Under the pieces are notes generated by a model that saw nothing but the letters and a program-made list of their open reading frames with translations, was not told the origin of the DNA and searched no databases. Positions 1 through 7,583 of a stretch of 16,298 bases of DNA are shown here, piece by piece. The translations under genes were made by a program, and so were the position numbers. Each line of letters opens with the position of its first letter. Position 1 is the first letter of the stretch. Source of the stretch: Bacteroidales bacterium UBA2716 (GTDB lineage Bacteria > Bacteroidota > Bacteroidia > Bacteroidales > UBA932); contig DEKS01000140.1 in the NCBI GenBank assembly GCA_002354005.1, forward strand, positions 15,265 to 31,562, given 5' to 3'.

Positions 1-732
1 CTGAACCGCCTGCTGGACCGCTCCGGATACAAAAAGATGGTACGCGAAGACCAGGACGAAGACCGCCTGGAGAACCTGGACGAGCTCCTTTCCAGCATCC
101 GCTTCTACGAGAGCGTCCGTACACCGGAAGAGAGCACGCTGGCCGACTACCTGCAGGACATCGCCCTCTATACCAACGACGACCACCGCAAAGACACACC
201 CACCCTCAAGCTCATGACCATCCACCAGGCCAAGGGGCTGGAATTTCCCTATGTCTTTATCACTGGTCTATCGGAGGGCATTTTCCCCAATATGCGGAGC
301 ATCCGCGAAGGCAAGAAAAACGGCGAGGAAGAAGAGCGGCGGCTCATGTATGTAGCCGTCACCCGCGCGGAGAAGGCGCTGTTCCTCACGGAGTCCGAGG
401 GCTTCAACATTTCCTCTAAGACCAACAAGTATCCGTCCCGCTTCCTGGCGGAAATCAAGCGCAATTTAGTGGTGACGGAAGGCGTTGTGCCTGAGGAGCT
501 CTGGAAGGGGACCCGGAATCTCACCCACGTGCTGGACCAGGAGAATTTCAGTGCCGAGCGGGCCGCCTATCAGTCTCCCTTCCATGTGGGAGACATCGTC
601 CGGCACGCGGTCTTTGGCGAGGGCGTCATTGTCTCCGCCAACAAGGACTTCACCAGCTTTGACGTACAGTTTGACTCCGGCGCCATCCGCACCCTCCGCG
701 CAGGATTCATTCAGCTGGCGGATTTGCCTTAA
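1..732 (+). CDS. UvrD/PcrA-type DNA helicase, C-terminal part (5' truncated by window edge)
   Basis: The open frame runs in from base 1 without a start, so only about the last 243 residues of a superfamily 1 ATP-dependent 3'-5' DNA helicase are present. Visible are helicase motif V (LMTIHQAKGLEFPYVFITGL), the following EGIFPN segment, and motif VI (EEERRLMYVAVTRA) with the arginine that contacts ATP. The C-terminal ~50 residues (FHVGDIVRHAVFGEGVI...) match the small Tudor-like domain of UvrD/PcrA, which in studied bacteria binds RNA polymerase. The family works in nucleotide excision repair, mismatch repair and removal of stalled polymerase. An in-frame ATG at 37 is internal to the fold and is not the start. 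The stop codon overlaps the stop of the convergent efflux gene. Whether it is UvrD or PcrA cannot be settled from the tail alone. Confidence 0.93.
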   Translation: MNRLLDRSGYKKMVREDQDEDRLENLDELLSSIRFYESVRTPEESTLADYLQDIALYTNDDHRKDTPTLKLMTIHQAKGLEFPYVFITGLSEGIFPNMRSIREGKKNGEEEERRLMYVAVTRAEKALFLTESEGFNISSKTNKYPSRFLAEIKRNLVVTEGVVPEELWKGTRNLTHVLDQENFSAERAAYQSPFHVGDIVRHAVFGEGVIVSANKDFTSFDVQFDSGAIRTLRAGFIQLADLP

Positions 733-3700
733 ACGTCCTGCCCCTTGAATACCAGGTAATAACCGATGGGCATCACCAGCACGATGAGGAAGATGGAGAG
801 GATGGTGCCGAAGCAGATGACCACCCCCATGGGCTGCCATAGGAGGTCGGCGGAGATTATCATGGGCAGGACGCCCAGGGCGGTGGTACAGGAGGTGAGA
901 AAGATGGGACGGACACGGCGTTTTCCAGCTTCCATGGCGGCCGTACGGACATCGGCACCGTCTTTAAAGCGCTTGTCTTCCGCGTACTCGTACATGAGGA
1001 TGCCGTTGCGCACCACAATGCCCACCAGCGAGATGAGGCCCAAGGCGGCCGTCATGCCAAAGTCCAGGTTGAAGAGCCACATGCCCAGGAAGGCGCCAAA
1101 GAAGCAGAGCGTACTCATGGCCATGGTAAGCAGGGCAATGCTGGCCTTCTTGAAGTGGAACAGCAGGAAAATGAACAGGATGAGGCAAGCCACAATGAAC
1201 GCAATGGCTATCTGAGGCCCCAATACGGCATTCAGGGAAGACAGGCCGCTGTACTCATAGCGCACACCTTCCGGCAATTCCACCTGCTTCATGTACGCGT
1301 CCACCTTATCCATCACCCGCGGCTGGCTCACGCCCATCTTGGTGTCGGCATACACACCCACGGCGGGTTCACCGCCCCAACGGTGCAGCTGCGCGGGCTG
1401 CCAGTCCGGTTCCACGGAAGCTACCTGCCGCAGCGGAATGCGCACGCCCGGCAAGGCCGATGTCACCAACTGGTCTCCCACCACCGTATAAGGCATATCG
1501 CCCTCAAGTCCCTCGGCATATAATGTCACGGGTACGGAACGGTCCTCCTCCCAGACGGAGGCAATGGACTGGCCATTGAAAGAGCCGGCCAGCTGCAACG
1601 AAAGCAGCGTCCGGTTCACGCCTAAGCGGGAGGCTTCATCGCTGTCCAGGCGGATGTTCACCACCGGCTGCAAGTTGTCATTGTCCGCATGGACCCATTT
1701 CACCTGCGTATCCATCTGTGCCAGCTCGGCGCGGAGGGCGTCTGCGGCGGGATAGAGAGCCTCGCGCTTCTCGCCCTTGAAAATCACATGCACCGGCGCA
1801 TCCACCATCTGGTAGTCCATCTGCTTGAAACGGATCAACGCCTGCGGGAACAGCGTCTCCCGGTTCTCGTATTCCTGCAGAAGCGCCACTGTAGCCTTGT
1901 TGGAAACGGTTTTTACGATGAGCTGGGCCGACGAAGGCGAAGGAATCTTGGGTGCATACGTGGCGCTGAAACGTGGCACGCTCACCCCTTTATAGGACGT
2001 AACGGATACCACGCGGTCGTCGGCCAGGAGCATTTTCTCCAAGGCCTCCGTCACCTCGCGCGTACGCTCCAGCGAGTTGCCGGCCTCCAGGTCCACTTCC
2101 ACGCAGAAGAAGTCCCGGTTGGCCTTGGGCATCATCTGGAAATTGAGCGTCAGGAACATGAGGACGCCCAGTCCGACCGCCGTCAAGGCCCCGGCCAGCG
2201 TCAGGTGCGGGTTGCGGAAACACCAGCCCTGCGCCTTTGCATACGTGTCTTCAATGAAATGGAACAGTTTGGACTGGATGCGGGCCACCAGGTTCTCATC
2301 CCCCTTGTGCGGCTCGCTGATAAAACGGGTTTCCAGCGACGGCACCATGGACACGGCGTACACCAGGGACAGCATGAGTGCACACAGGATTACCCAGGGG
2401 AAAAACTTCACGAAGTCCCGCATATAGCCGGTCAGGATGACCTTTACCGGGAAAAACATGAGGGCGATGGCCAGCGTGGCCACAAACGTGGGCATAAAGA
2501 GTTCCTTGGCGCTGGCACAGGCGGCGTCCATGCGGTCCATCCCCCGCCCCAGCTTGTCCATATACCCGTCCATGGTAATGATGGAGTCGTCCACAATCAT
2601 GCCCAGGCAGGTAATCAGGGCTGCCAGCGTTACGGTATTCAGGTCGATACCGGTGACATACATGATGCACAGGGCCATGGCCGTGATAATGGGCAGTCCC
2701 GACGATGCGATGAGGGCGCTCTTGAGCGGGAACAGCAAGAGCATCACCAGAATGACCACCAGCATGGAGATGATCAGGTCCCGCATGAAGTTGAAGACGG
2801 AGTCCCCCACCACCTTGGGCTGGTCGGTGATTTTGGTGATGGTGACACTGTGCGGGAGCTCACTGCGGAAGTCTGCCAGCACGCGGTCCACGTCGCGCCC
2901 GAACGCGGTGATATCATTTCCGGGACGGGACTCCAGCGACATCACCACGCAAGGCGTCCCGTTATAGCTCACCTCCTCCGTAGCGGCCTGATAACGGCGT
3001 TCTATACGCGCCACATCCTTCAGCCGCACCACATCGCCGGCCGGGCTGGCATACACAATGCGCTCGCCAATCTCCTGCTCGGAAGTGATGGCCGGGTCCA
3101 CATGGATGGGGGCATTCACATACGCGGCGTCAAAGCTGCCGCCGGGCGCCGGAAGGGACGCGGTCTGGTAATTCATCAGCAGGGTGGCAGGGTCGATGCC
3201 GTACGCACTCACCCGTTCCATATCCACATGGACGGCAATCTCGTCCGGCCGCGTGCCCAGGATTTTCACGCTGGACAGTTTGTCTATGCGGCGCAGGCGC
3301 TCACTCAGGACATCGGCCAGTTCTTCCAGTTCCCCATACCCCTTGTCCGTGGACTGGATGGAAAGCATGATGGCCGACAGCGAGGTAAAATCGTCCAGGA
3401 CGGCGACAGCAAGGACGCCTGCAGGCAAGAGCGCTTTTTCCTGCTGCAAGCGGAGCTTGATTTTGGACCATACCTCGTCCTTCTTGGACTGCGGGCTGTT
3501 CAGGTCCACATAGATGTAGCAGATACCGTCCTGACTTACCGAATGGACCGTGCTCCGGATGACTTCCTTGAAGGTGAAAAGCGTTTCCTCCAGGGGCTTG
3601 GCCAGCTGGTCTTCCACTTCCTGTGCCGAGGCACCGGGATAGACACCCACCACCAGCCCCTGTTTGATTTCAAAGGTAGGAAATTCATCCTTGTTGATCC

Positions 3701-3821
3701 GGCTTACGCCCCAGATGCCCAGTACGCAAAGGGCCGCAACAAGAAGATAGACCACCTTCTTGTGCTGGATGGTCCAACGGACCCATCCTCCAATTCCCTT
3801 TCTGTACCGGCCGCCTTCCAT
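729..3821 (-). CDS. RND-family efflux transporter, inner-membrane permease (AcrB/HAE1-like)
   Basis: This 1030-residue protein is a proton-driven resistance-nodulation-division pump of normal family length. It has one N-terminal membrane helix (about residues 23-40), a large periplasmic porter domain, a block of helices from about 345, a second periplasmic domain, and a final helix block ending at the C-terminus. The helix-4 motif GMIVDDSI carries the paired proton-relay aspartates (D411, D412, equivalent to AcrB D407/D408). In the helix-10 motif GIVVRNGIL, arginine 938 stands where AcrB has lysine 940. The ATG lies 6 bp after the stop of the membrane-fusion gene, so the two are one transcription unit. 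No outer-membrane TolC-like gene is present, so that partner must be encoded elsewhere. Substrate (drugs, bile salts, lipids or metals) cannot be told, though the relay motifs argue against a heavy-metal CzcA type. Confidence 0.93.
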   Translation of the reverse strand: MEGGRYRKGIGGWVRWTIQHKKVVYLLVAALCVLGIWGVSRINKDEFPTFEIKQGLVVGVYPGASAQEVEDQLAKPLEETLFTFKEVIRSTVHSVSQDGICYIYVDLNSPQSKKDEVWSKIKLRLQQEKALLPAGVLAVAVLDDFTSLSAIMLSIQSTDKGYGELEELADVLSERLRRIDKLSSVKILGTRPDEIAVHVDMERVSAYGIDPATLLMNYQTASLPAPGGSFDAAYVNAPIHVDPAITSEQEIGERIVYASPAGDVVRLKDVARIERRYQAATEEVSYNGTPCVVMSLESRPGNDITAFGRDVDRVLADFRSELPHSVTITKITDQPKVVGDSVFNFMRDLIISMLVVILVMLLLFPLKSALIASSGLPIITAMALCIMYVTGIDLNTVTLAALITCLGMIVDDSIITMDGYMDKLGRGMDRMDAACASAKELFMPTFVATLAIALMFFPVKVILTGYMRDFVKFFPWVILCALMLSLVYAVSMVPSLETRFISEPHKGDENLVARIQSKLFHFIEDTYAKAQGWCFRNPHLTLAGALTAVGLGVLMFLTLNFQMMPKANRDFFCVEVDLEAGNSLERTREVTEALEKMLLADDRVVSVTSYKGVSVPRFSATYAPKIPSPSSAQLIVKTVSNKATVALLQEYENRETLFPQALIRFKQMDYQMVDAPVHVIFKGEKREALYPAADALRAELAQMDTQVKWVHADNDNLQPVVNIRLDSDEASRLGVNRTLLSLQLAGSFNGQSIASVWEEDRSVPVTLYAEGLEGDMPYTVVGDQLVTSALPGVRIPLRQVASVEPDWQPAQLHRWGGEPAVGVYADTKMGVSQPRVMDKVDAYMKQVELPEGVRYEYSGLSSLNAVLGPQIAIAFIVACLILFIFLLFHFKKASIALLTMAMSTLCFFGAFLGMWLFNLDFGMTAALGLISLVGIVVRNGILMYEYAEDKRFKDGADVRTAAMEAGKRRVRPIFLTSCTTALGVLPMIISADLLWQPMGVVICFGTILSIFLIVLVMPIGYYLVFKGQDV

Positions 3822-3827
3822 GAACTG

Positions 3828-4829
3828 TTACTGAACCGTTTGAACACGCATGCCGCCGGAGACCTTGCGGGTGCCTTCCACTATGAGCAGGTCCCCTTTC
3901 CGGAGGCCGCTTTCCACAACGATGTTCCGTCCGCTGTATCCGCCGACGACAATCGACTTACGGACGACGACACCCTGCTCCACGCACCAGACATACCGCC
4001 CCTCCGCTCCGGTGCGCACGGCGCCGGCCGGGCAGAGGATGCGCACGTCCGCCGGCATGAGAATACGCACCTTACACACCATGCCGGGCAGGAGCGACGC
4101 GTCTTCTACCCGCGCCAGACAGTCATAGGTATGGGACAGGGCCTGTCCCACCACGCCTTTGGTCTCCAGTGTAGCCTGGAACGTCCTGCCCAGGGCGGGC
4201 ACTTCCACCTCCACGTCCATGCCGGGTTCCAACTGCATAATCTCCCCTTCCGGAACCGGGAAGCGGACGTAAGTGCCACTGCGGTCCAACAGTTGTACCA
4301 GCGGCTGAAGAGCATCGGCCCGAATGCCTTTCTGGGCATATACAGCGCCGACTACACCGTCGAAGGGTGCGGTGAGCGTCCCTTCTTCCAGCGTCCGGCG
4401 GGCGGCGGCCTGCGCGGCGCGGGCCTGTGCGAGCTGCGTCTCAATCTCCACCACTTTCACATCGGCCACTGCTCCGCCGTCCTTGAGTTTCTGGATACGG
4501 TCAAAACCGTCTTGGGCCTGTGCAAGCGAGGCACGGGCCATGTCAAAGGCCGACTTCACCTGCTCCGAATACACGCGGGAGAGCACCTGGCCTTTTTTCA
4601 CGCTCTGCCCCTGCTTCACGGGGATATCCACCAGCGTGCCGGCATACGGGGCCGTGACGGTGGTGGTTCCGGCAGCCTCCGCCTTGCCCACATACGAAGC
4701 CTGCACATGGGTGGTCTCCGCCTCAATGGTGGCCACTCTCACCGTAACCGGCTCAGAATGGACCGGTTTTACGCGGTGGCCGCAGGAGGCAAGCGCCAGG
4801 ACGGAAAGAATGAGGAGGATTCTTTTCAT
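3828..4829 (-). CDS. RND efflux membrane-fusion (periplasmic adaptor) lipoprotein
   Basis: A 333-residue HlyD/AcrA-type adaptor that would bridge the RND permease to an outer-membrane channel. The N-terminus is a lipoprotein signal with lipobox LASC, giving a lipidated Cys16. A biotinyl-lipoyl half-motif follows (VTAPYAGTLVDIPVKQGQSV), then a helical hairpin rich in Ala, Gln and Lys (roughly residues 90-145), the second lipoyl half (LTAPFDGVVGAVYAQKG), and a beta-barrel and membrane-proximal domain ending QTVQ. The ATG shares its first base with the prfB stop (TGATG), so translation is probably coupled to prfB. The permease gene follows after 6 bp. The family call is secure. What the pump exports is not visible from sequence. 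Confidence 0.92.
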   Translation of the reverse strand: MKRILLILSVLALASCGHRVKPVHSEPVTVRVATIEAETTHVQASYVGKAEAAGTTTVTAPYAGTLVDIPVKQGQSVKKGQVLSRVYSEQVKSAFDMARASLAQAQDGFDRIQKLKDGGAVADVKVVEIETQLAQARAAQAAARRTLEEGTLTAPFDGVVGAVYAQKGIRADALQPLVQLLDRSGTYVRFPVPEGEIMQLEPGMDVEVEVPALGRTFQATLETKGVVGQALSHTYDCLARVEDASLLPGMVCKVRILMPADVRILCPAGAVRTGAEGRYVWCVEQGVVVRKSIVVGGYSGRNIVVESGLRKGDLLIVEGTRKVSGGMRVQTVQ

Positions 4830-5971
4830 CAGTCCAGATTGTCGGGATCGGTAACGGCACTGCCTTTACCCATCAGATAGGTTTTCATGAATTCGTTGAG
4901 GTCGCCGTCCAGTACGGCCTGGGTATCGGCCGTATTGTAACCGGTGCGGAGGTCTTTCACCAATTTGTAGGGGTGAAGTACGTAGTTGCGGATTTGGGAG
5001 CCCCACTCGATGCGTTTTTTCTGGCCTTCCAGCTCTGCCTGCTTTTCCTGGCGCTTTTTGAGCTCGATGTCGTACAGGCGCGATTTCAGGATGAGGAGGG
5101 CCCGCTGGCGGTTGTCCTGCTGGCTGCGGGTTTCCGTATTTTCCACCATGATGCCGGAGGGGATGTGACGCACACGTACGCCGGTTTCCACCTTGTTCAC
5201 GTTCTGGCCGCCATGGCCACCGCTGCGGAAGGTGTCCCATTCCAGATCTCCGGGATTAATCTCTATGTTGATGCTGTCGTCTACCAGCGGATACACAAAC
5301 ACACTGGAAAACGTGGTCTGGCGCTTGCCCTGGGCATTGAAGGGCGAAATGCGCACCAGGCGGTGCACGCCGTTTTCTGCCTTGAGGTAGCCATAGGCAT
5401 AATCCCCTTCTACCTCGATGGTGCAACTCTTGATGCCGGCTTCTTCGCCTTCCAAGAGGGACGTGACGGTCATCTTGTAGCCGTTGCGTTCCCCCCAGCG
5501 CAGGTACATGCGCATGAGCATGGCGCTCCAGTCGTTGGCCTCTGTGCCGCCGGCGCCGGAATTGATGGTGAGCACGGCGCCCAGATTGTCGCCCTCGTTC
5601 CCCAGCATGTTCCTCAGTTCCAGGGCCTCCACGGCGTCTGTCGCCTGCTGGAAACTTTGTGCAAGCTCTTGCGTCTCCGCTGTTTCCACAGCTTCTTCTT
5701 CCCGGCCGGCAATGCTTTCTTTGGCAAATTCGTACAGTACGTCCAAGTCATCGGCAAGACCCTTTGCCTTGTCGTAGTCCGTTATCCAGGACTTGATGCC
5801 GGAGAGTTTTTTCAGGAAAGCCTCCGCCGCTTTGGGGTCTCCCCAGAAATCCGGGGCCAATGTTTCTTCCGTCTTGGCGGCTACTTCCTTCCGCTTGCCG
5901 GGGATATCCAGACAGGCGTTCAACGCTGCCACACGCTCCTGCAGGTCCTTGATTTGTTCCAGTGTAATCAT
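4829..5971 (-). CDS. prfB: Peptide chain release factor 2 (RF2)
   Basis: Encodes 380 residues that release the finished peptide at UGA and UAA codons on the ribosome. The stop-codon-reading tripeptide SPF is present (RISPFNAQGKR), and the peptidyl-tRNA hydrolysis motif GGQ lies in RSGGHGGQNVNKVETG. I chose ATG at 5971 (MITLEQIKDLQERV), which matches the start of Bacteroidales RF2. An in-frame TTG three codons upstream lies inside the likely promoter box. In many bacteria prfB contains a programmed +1 frameshift at CTT-TGA-C after about 25 codons. Here that Leu-Asp junction is an ordinary CTG GAT in one open frame (LNACLDIPGK), with no AGGGGG-like stimulator before it, so the autoregulatory frameshift is absent. 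The stop overlaps the start of the efflux adaptor by one base. Confidence 0.97.
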   Translation of the reverse strand: MITLEQIKDLQERVAALNACLDIPGKRKEVAAKTEETLAPDFWGDPKAAEAFLKKLSGIKSWITDYDKAKGLADDLDVLYEFAKESIAGREEEAVETAETQELAQSFQQATDAVEALELRNMLGNEGDNLGAVLTINSGAGGTEANDWSAMLMRMYLRWGERNGYKMTVTSLLEGEEAGIKSCTIEVEGDYAYGYLKAENGVHRLVRISPFNAQGKRQTTFSSVFVYPLVDDSINIEINPGDLEWDTFRSGGHGGQNVNKVETGVRVRHIPSGIMVENTETRSQQDNRQRALLILKSRLYDIELKKRQEKQAELEGQKKRIEWGSQIRNYVLHPYKLVKDLRTGYNTADTQAVLDGDLNEFMKTYLMGKGSAVTDPDNLD

Positions 5972-5976
5972 AATTT

Positions 5977-5985
5977 GCAAAGATA
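5977..5985 (-). promoter_or_regulatory. Bacteroidota-type -7 box for prfB
   Basis: On the minus strand this reads TATCTTTGC, a full match to the Bacteroidota -7 consensus TAnnTTTG. A partial -33 element (TGTG, positions 6009-6006) lies 20 bases upstream. The box ends only five bases before the prfB ATG, so transcription would begin at or within a few bases of the start codon. That implies a leaderless or nearly leaderless mRNA. Confidence 0.6.
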
Positions 5986-6069
5986 CGAAATTTCCGCCAC
6001 ACTCTCACATGCCCACAACGCCACTTCCTCACTGGCCCGCAAGATACTGTCTATCAGTAAGTTATGCAA

Positions 6070-6098
6070 AATCCTCGGCTCTTTTTGCGCCGAGGATT
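6070..6098 (-). terminator. Hairpin downstream of the DUF6515 gene (copy 1 of a repeated 29-bp palindrome)
   Basis: A perfect 10-bp stem, AATCCTCGGC paired with GCCGAGGATT, encloses a 9-base loop. It lies about 41 bp after the DUF6515 stop and before the prfB promoter, where a terminator would be expected. On the minus strand the stem is followed by only four T residues, so the termination signal is weak by classical standards. A copy differing at one base, with the loop reversed, lies at 8859-8887. It may therefore be a dispersed palindromic element that also serves as a terminator. Confidence 0.6.
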
Positions 6099-6139
6099 AT
6101 AAGCAAAGTATTAAGTATCAGTTACTTATCGGCCAACCT

Positions 6140-7564
6140 CTACCGATACACATTGTACTGGGTGTACAGCGAACCGTACATCTGCCCCAGGACCTCCAGG
6201 TAAGGAACGCCCTCAAACAGGGTGGTGCGGTACACGGTGTTGTCCACCATATAGTACTCGATACCGTCCATGACAATAATCTCATAGTCGTCCGGGAGGG
6301 AGCTCACCAGCGCACCTGCAGGAGGAACGATGGTAGAAACCGTGCCGGAAGCGGAGAGGGTGTAGAACACGCCGTCCTGGTAGAAGTACTCGGAGTTGGC
6401 GTAGGCGTAACTCTGTACCAGCCCCAGGCGGTTAGCCAGCTCATAGGCCGACAGTGCACGGTTGGCGTTGATGGCATAAGACTTCTGCTGGGCGATGAGG
6501 CGGGCATTCTGCTGGGCGATAATCAGGTTTTGCCGGGCAATGACGTTGTAGTAGTCAAAGGTGCGCGAGTAGGTGCGATAGGTGTCGCAGTAGTACGCGA
6601 AACGAATGGCATGGAACAGCGCCCGGTCGATGGCAACCTCCAGCGGTGTGCCAAAAGGAGGACGGCAAACGACATAGGCCCCGCCGTAAGGACGGTAATA
6701 AATGCCGTTGTAGTAGTAATAGTCGATCCCCCAGTGGCGAATCCGGCGCCAGTGCGGCGGCAGGCTGTGGATGCGGTAGCCGTAGTAGTGCGGATGATCT
6801 CCCCAGAAGTAGCCGGGACGGTCCCAGGGCATGGGGTCGCGGTGACGCGGGGCCACGCGGTACATGTTGTGGCGGTCGTCCACGCGCATGTCGTCACTGT
6901 AGCGGTAGTTGTAGCCATCGTCACGATAAGTGGGGTTCACCGGGGCGGCATCCTGGCTTGCACTGGAACTGAGACCGCTGCGGCTTACGTTGGAGGAGCG
7001 CACGGTGGTTCCGGTAACGGCCTGGGCGGTGCCACTGGTGGCACGGGTGTCACTCTGCACCGTTGCCGTGCTGGAGGAACGGGCCTGGGAGCTGCTCGTC
7101 ACTGCGGAAGAGGAACTGCTGCTCGAACGCGAGGAACGCGCCTGCGAACCGCTGCTCACCGAAGAACTTCCGGACGAACGGGTGGTGACGCTGTTGGAGC
7201 GGATGGTGCTGGTGCCGCTGGAACGGGAAGTGGAGGTGCCACTGGAACGGGTGGCGCTGGTGCCGGAAGACCGGGTAGCGCTGCTACCGCCGGAGCGGGA
7301 GCTGCTGCCGGTAGAACGGCTCACCTGCTGGCTGCTGCCGGAGGAGCGGCTCACCTGCGAGCTGGTGCCGCTGGAGCGGGAAGTGCTGCCGGACGAGCGC
7401 GTAGCCTGCTGGCTACTGCCGGAAGAACGGGTGCTTGAACTGGAACGGGTAGTGGTTGTACCGCCTCCGGAACGGGAAGAGCGGGACTGAGCCAGCATAT
7501 CAGGCGCTGCAATCAGGGACAGAGCCATGACTGCAGAAGCGGCATAAGTGAAAAATCGTCTCAT
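6140..7564 (-). CDS. Secreted Ser/Arg-rich protein with C-terminal DUF6515-like domain
   Basis: The 474-residue product starts with a Sec signal peptide (MRRFFTYAASAVMALSLIAA, likely cut near AQ-S at about residue 26) and so is exported. Residues about 27-200 are low complexity, built from RSSGS/RSSGT-like units. Residues about 205-300 are rich in His, Tyr and Trp: YFWGDHPHYYGYRIHSLPPHW, then YYYYNGIYYRPYGGAYVVCRPPFG. This two-part tyrosine pattern, repeated near the end (YFYQDGVFYTL...IVPPAGALVSSLPDDYE, then IEYYMVDNTVYR), resembles the DUF6515 family of Bacteroidales surface or periplasmic proteins, whose function is unknown. A Gln/Asn-rich helix (VIARQNLIIAQQNARLIAQQ) joins the halves. It begins 19 bp after the namZ stop, so it is probably co-transcribed with namZ, which would suggest a cell-envelope role. 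I do not assign an activity. Confidence 0.8.
   Translation of the reverse strand: MRRFFTYAASAVMALSLIAAPDMLAQSRSSRSGGGTTTTRSSSSTRSSGSSQQATRSSGSTSRSSGTSSQVSRSSGSSQQVSRSTGSSSRSGGSSATRSSGTSATRSSGTSTSRSSGTSTIRSNSVTTRSSGSSSVSSGSQARSSRSSSSSSSAVTSSSQARSSSTATVQSDTRATSGTAQAVTGTTVRSSNVSRSGLSSSASQDAAPVNPTYRDDGYNYRYSDDMRVDDRHNMYRVAPRHRDPMPWDRPGYFWGDHPHYYGYRIHSLPPHWRRIRHWGIDYYYYNGIYYRPYGGAYVVCRPPFGTPLEVAIDRALFHAIRFAYYCDTYRTYSRTFDYYNVIARQNLIIAQQNARLIAQQKSYAINANRALSAYELANRLGLVQSYAYANSEYFYQDGVFYTLSASGTVSTIVPPAGALVSSLPDDYEIIVMDGIEYYMVDNTVYRTTLFEGVPYLEVLGQMYGSLYTQYNVYR
6964..7486 (-). repeat. Degenerate RSSG(S/T) coding repeat in the DUF6515 protein
   Basis: The N-terminal low-complexity region of the secreted protein consists of about ten recognisable RSSGS/RSSGT/RSTGS/RSGGS units separated by QQ, AT or TS pairs, plus further Ser-rich runs. 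The DNA shows short imperfect tandem repeats of the CCGGAAGAACGGGT kind (+ strand), with varied serine codons, so it is old or diversified rather than a fresh slippage tract. Confidence 0.8.
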
Positions 7565-7583
7565 AGCGTCTCAGTTTTAAAGG

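Noticed and set aside
1689..4880. Very long open frame on the plus strand (over 1000 codons) opposite the efflux genes
   Set aside because: It lies antisense to two clearly recognisable genes. The product is His/Gly/Arg-rich without domains, which is what GC-rich codon bias gives on the opposite strand.
5972..5980. TTG start for prfB three codons upstream
   Set aside because: The TTG is part of the TATCTTTGC promoter box, and ATG ATT ACA matches the family's usual N-terminus.
4973..7438. Plus-strand open frame of about 820 codons across prfB and the DUF6515 gene
   Set aside because: It is antisense to prfB, the intergenic hairpin and the Ser-rich repeat; its Gly/Ala/Thr-rich end is the mirror of the RSSG repeat.
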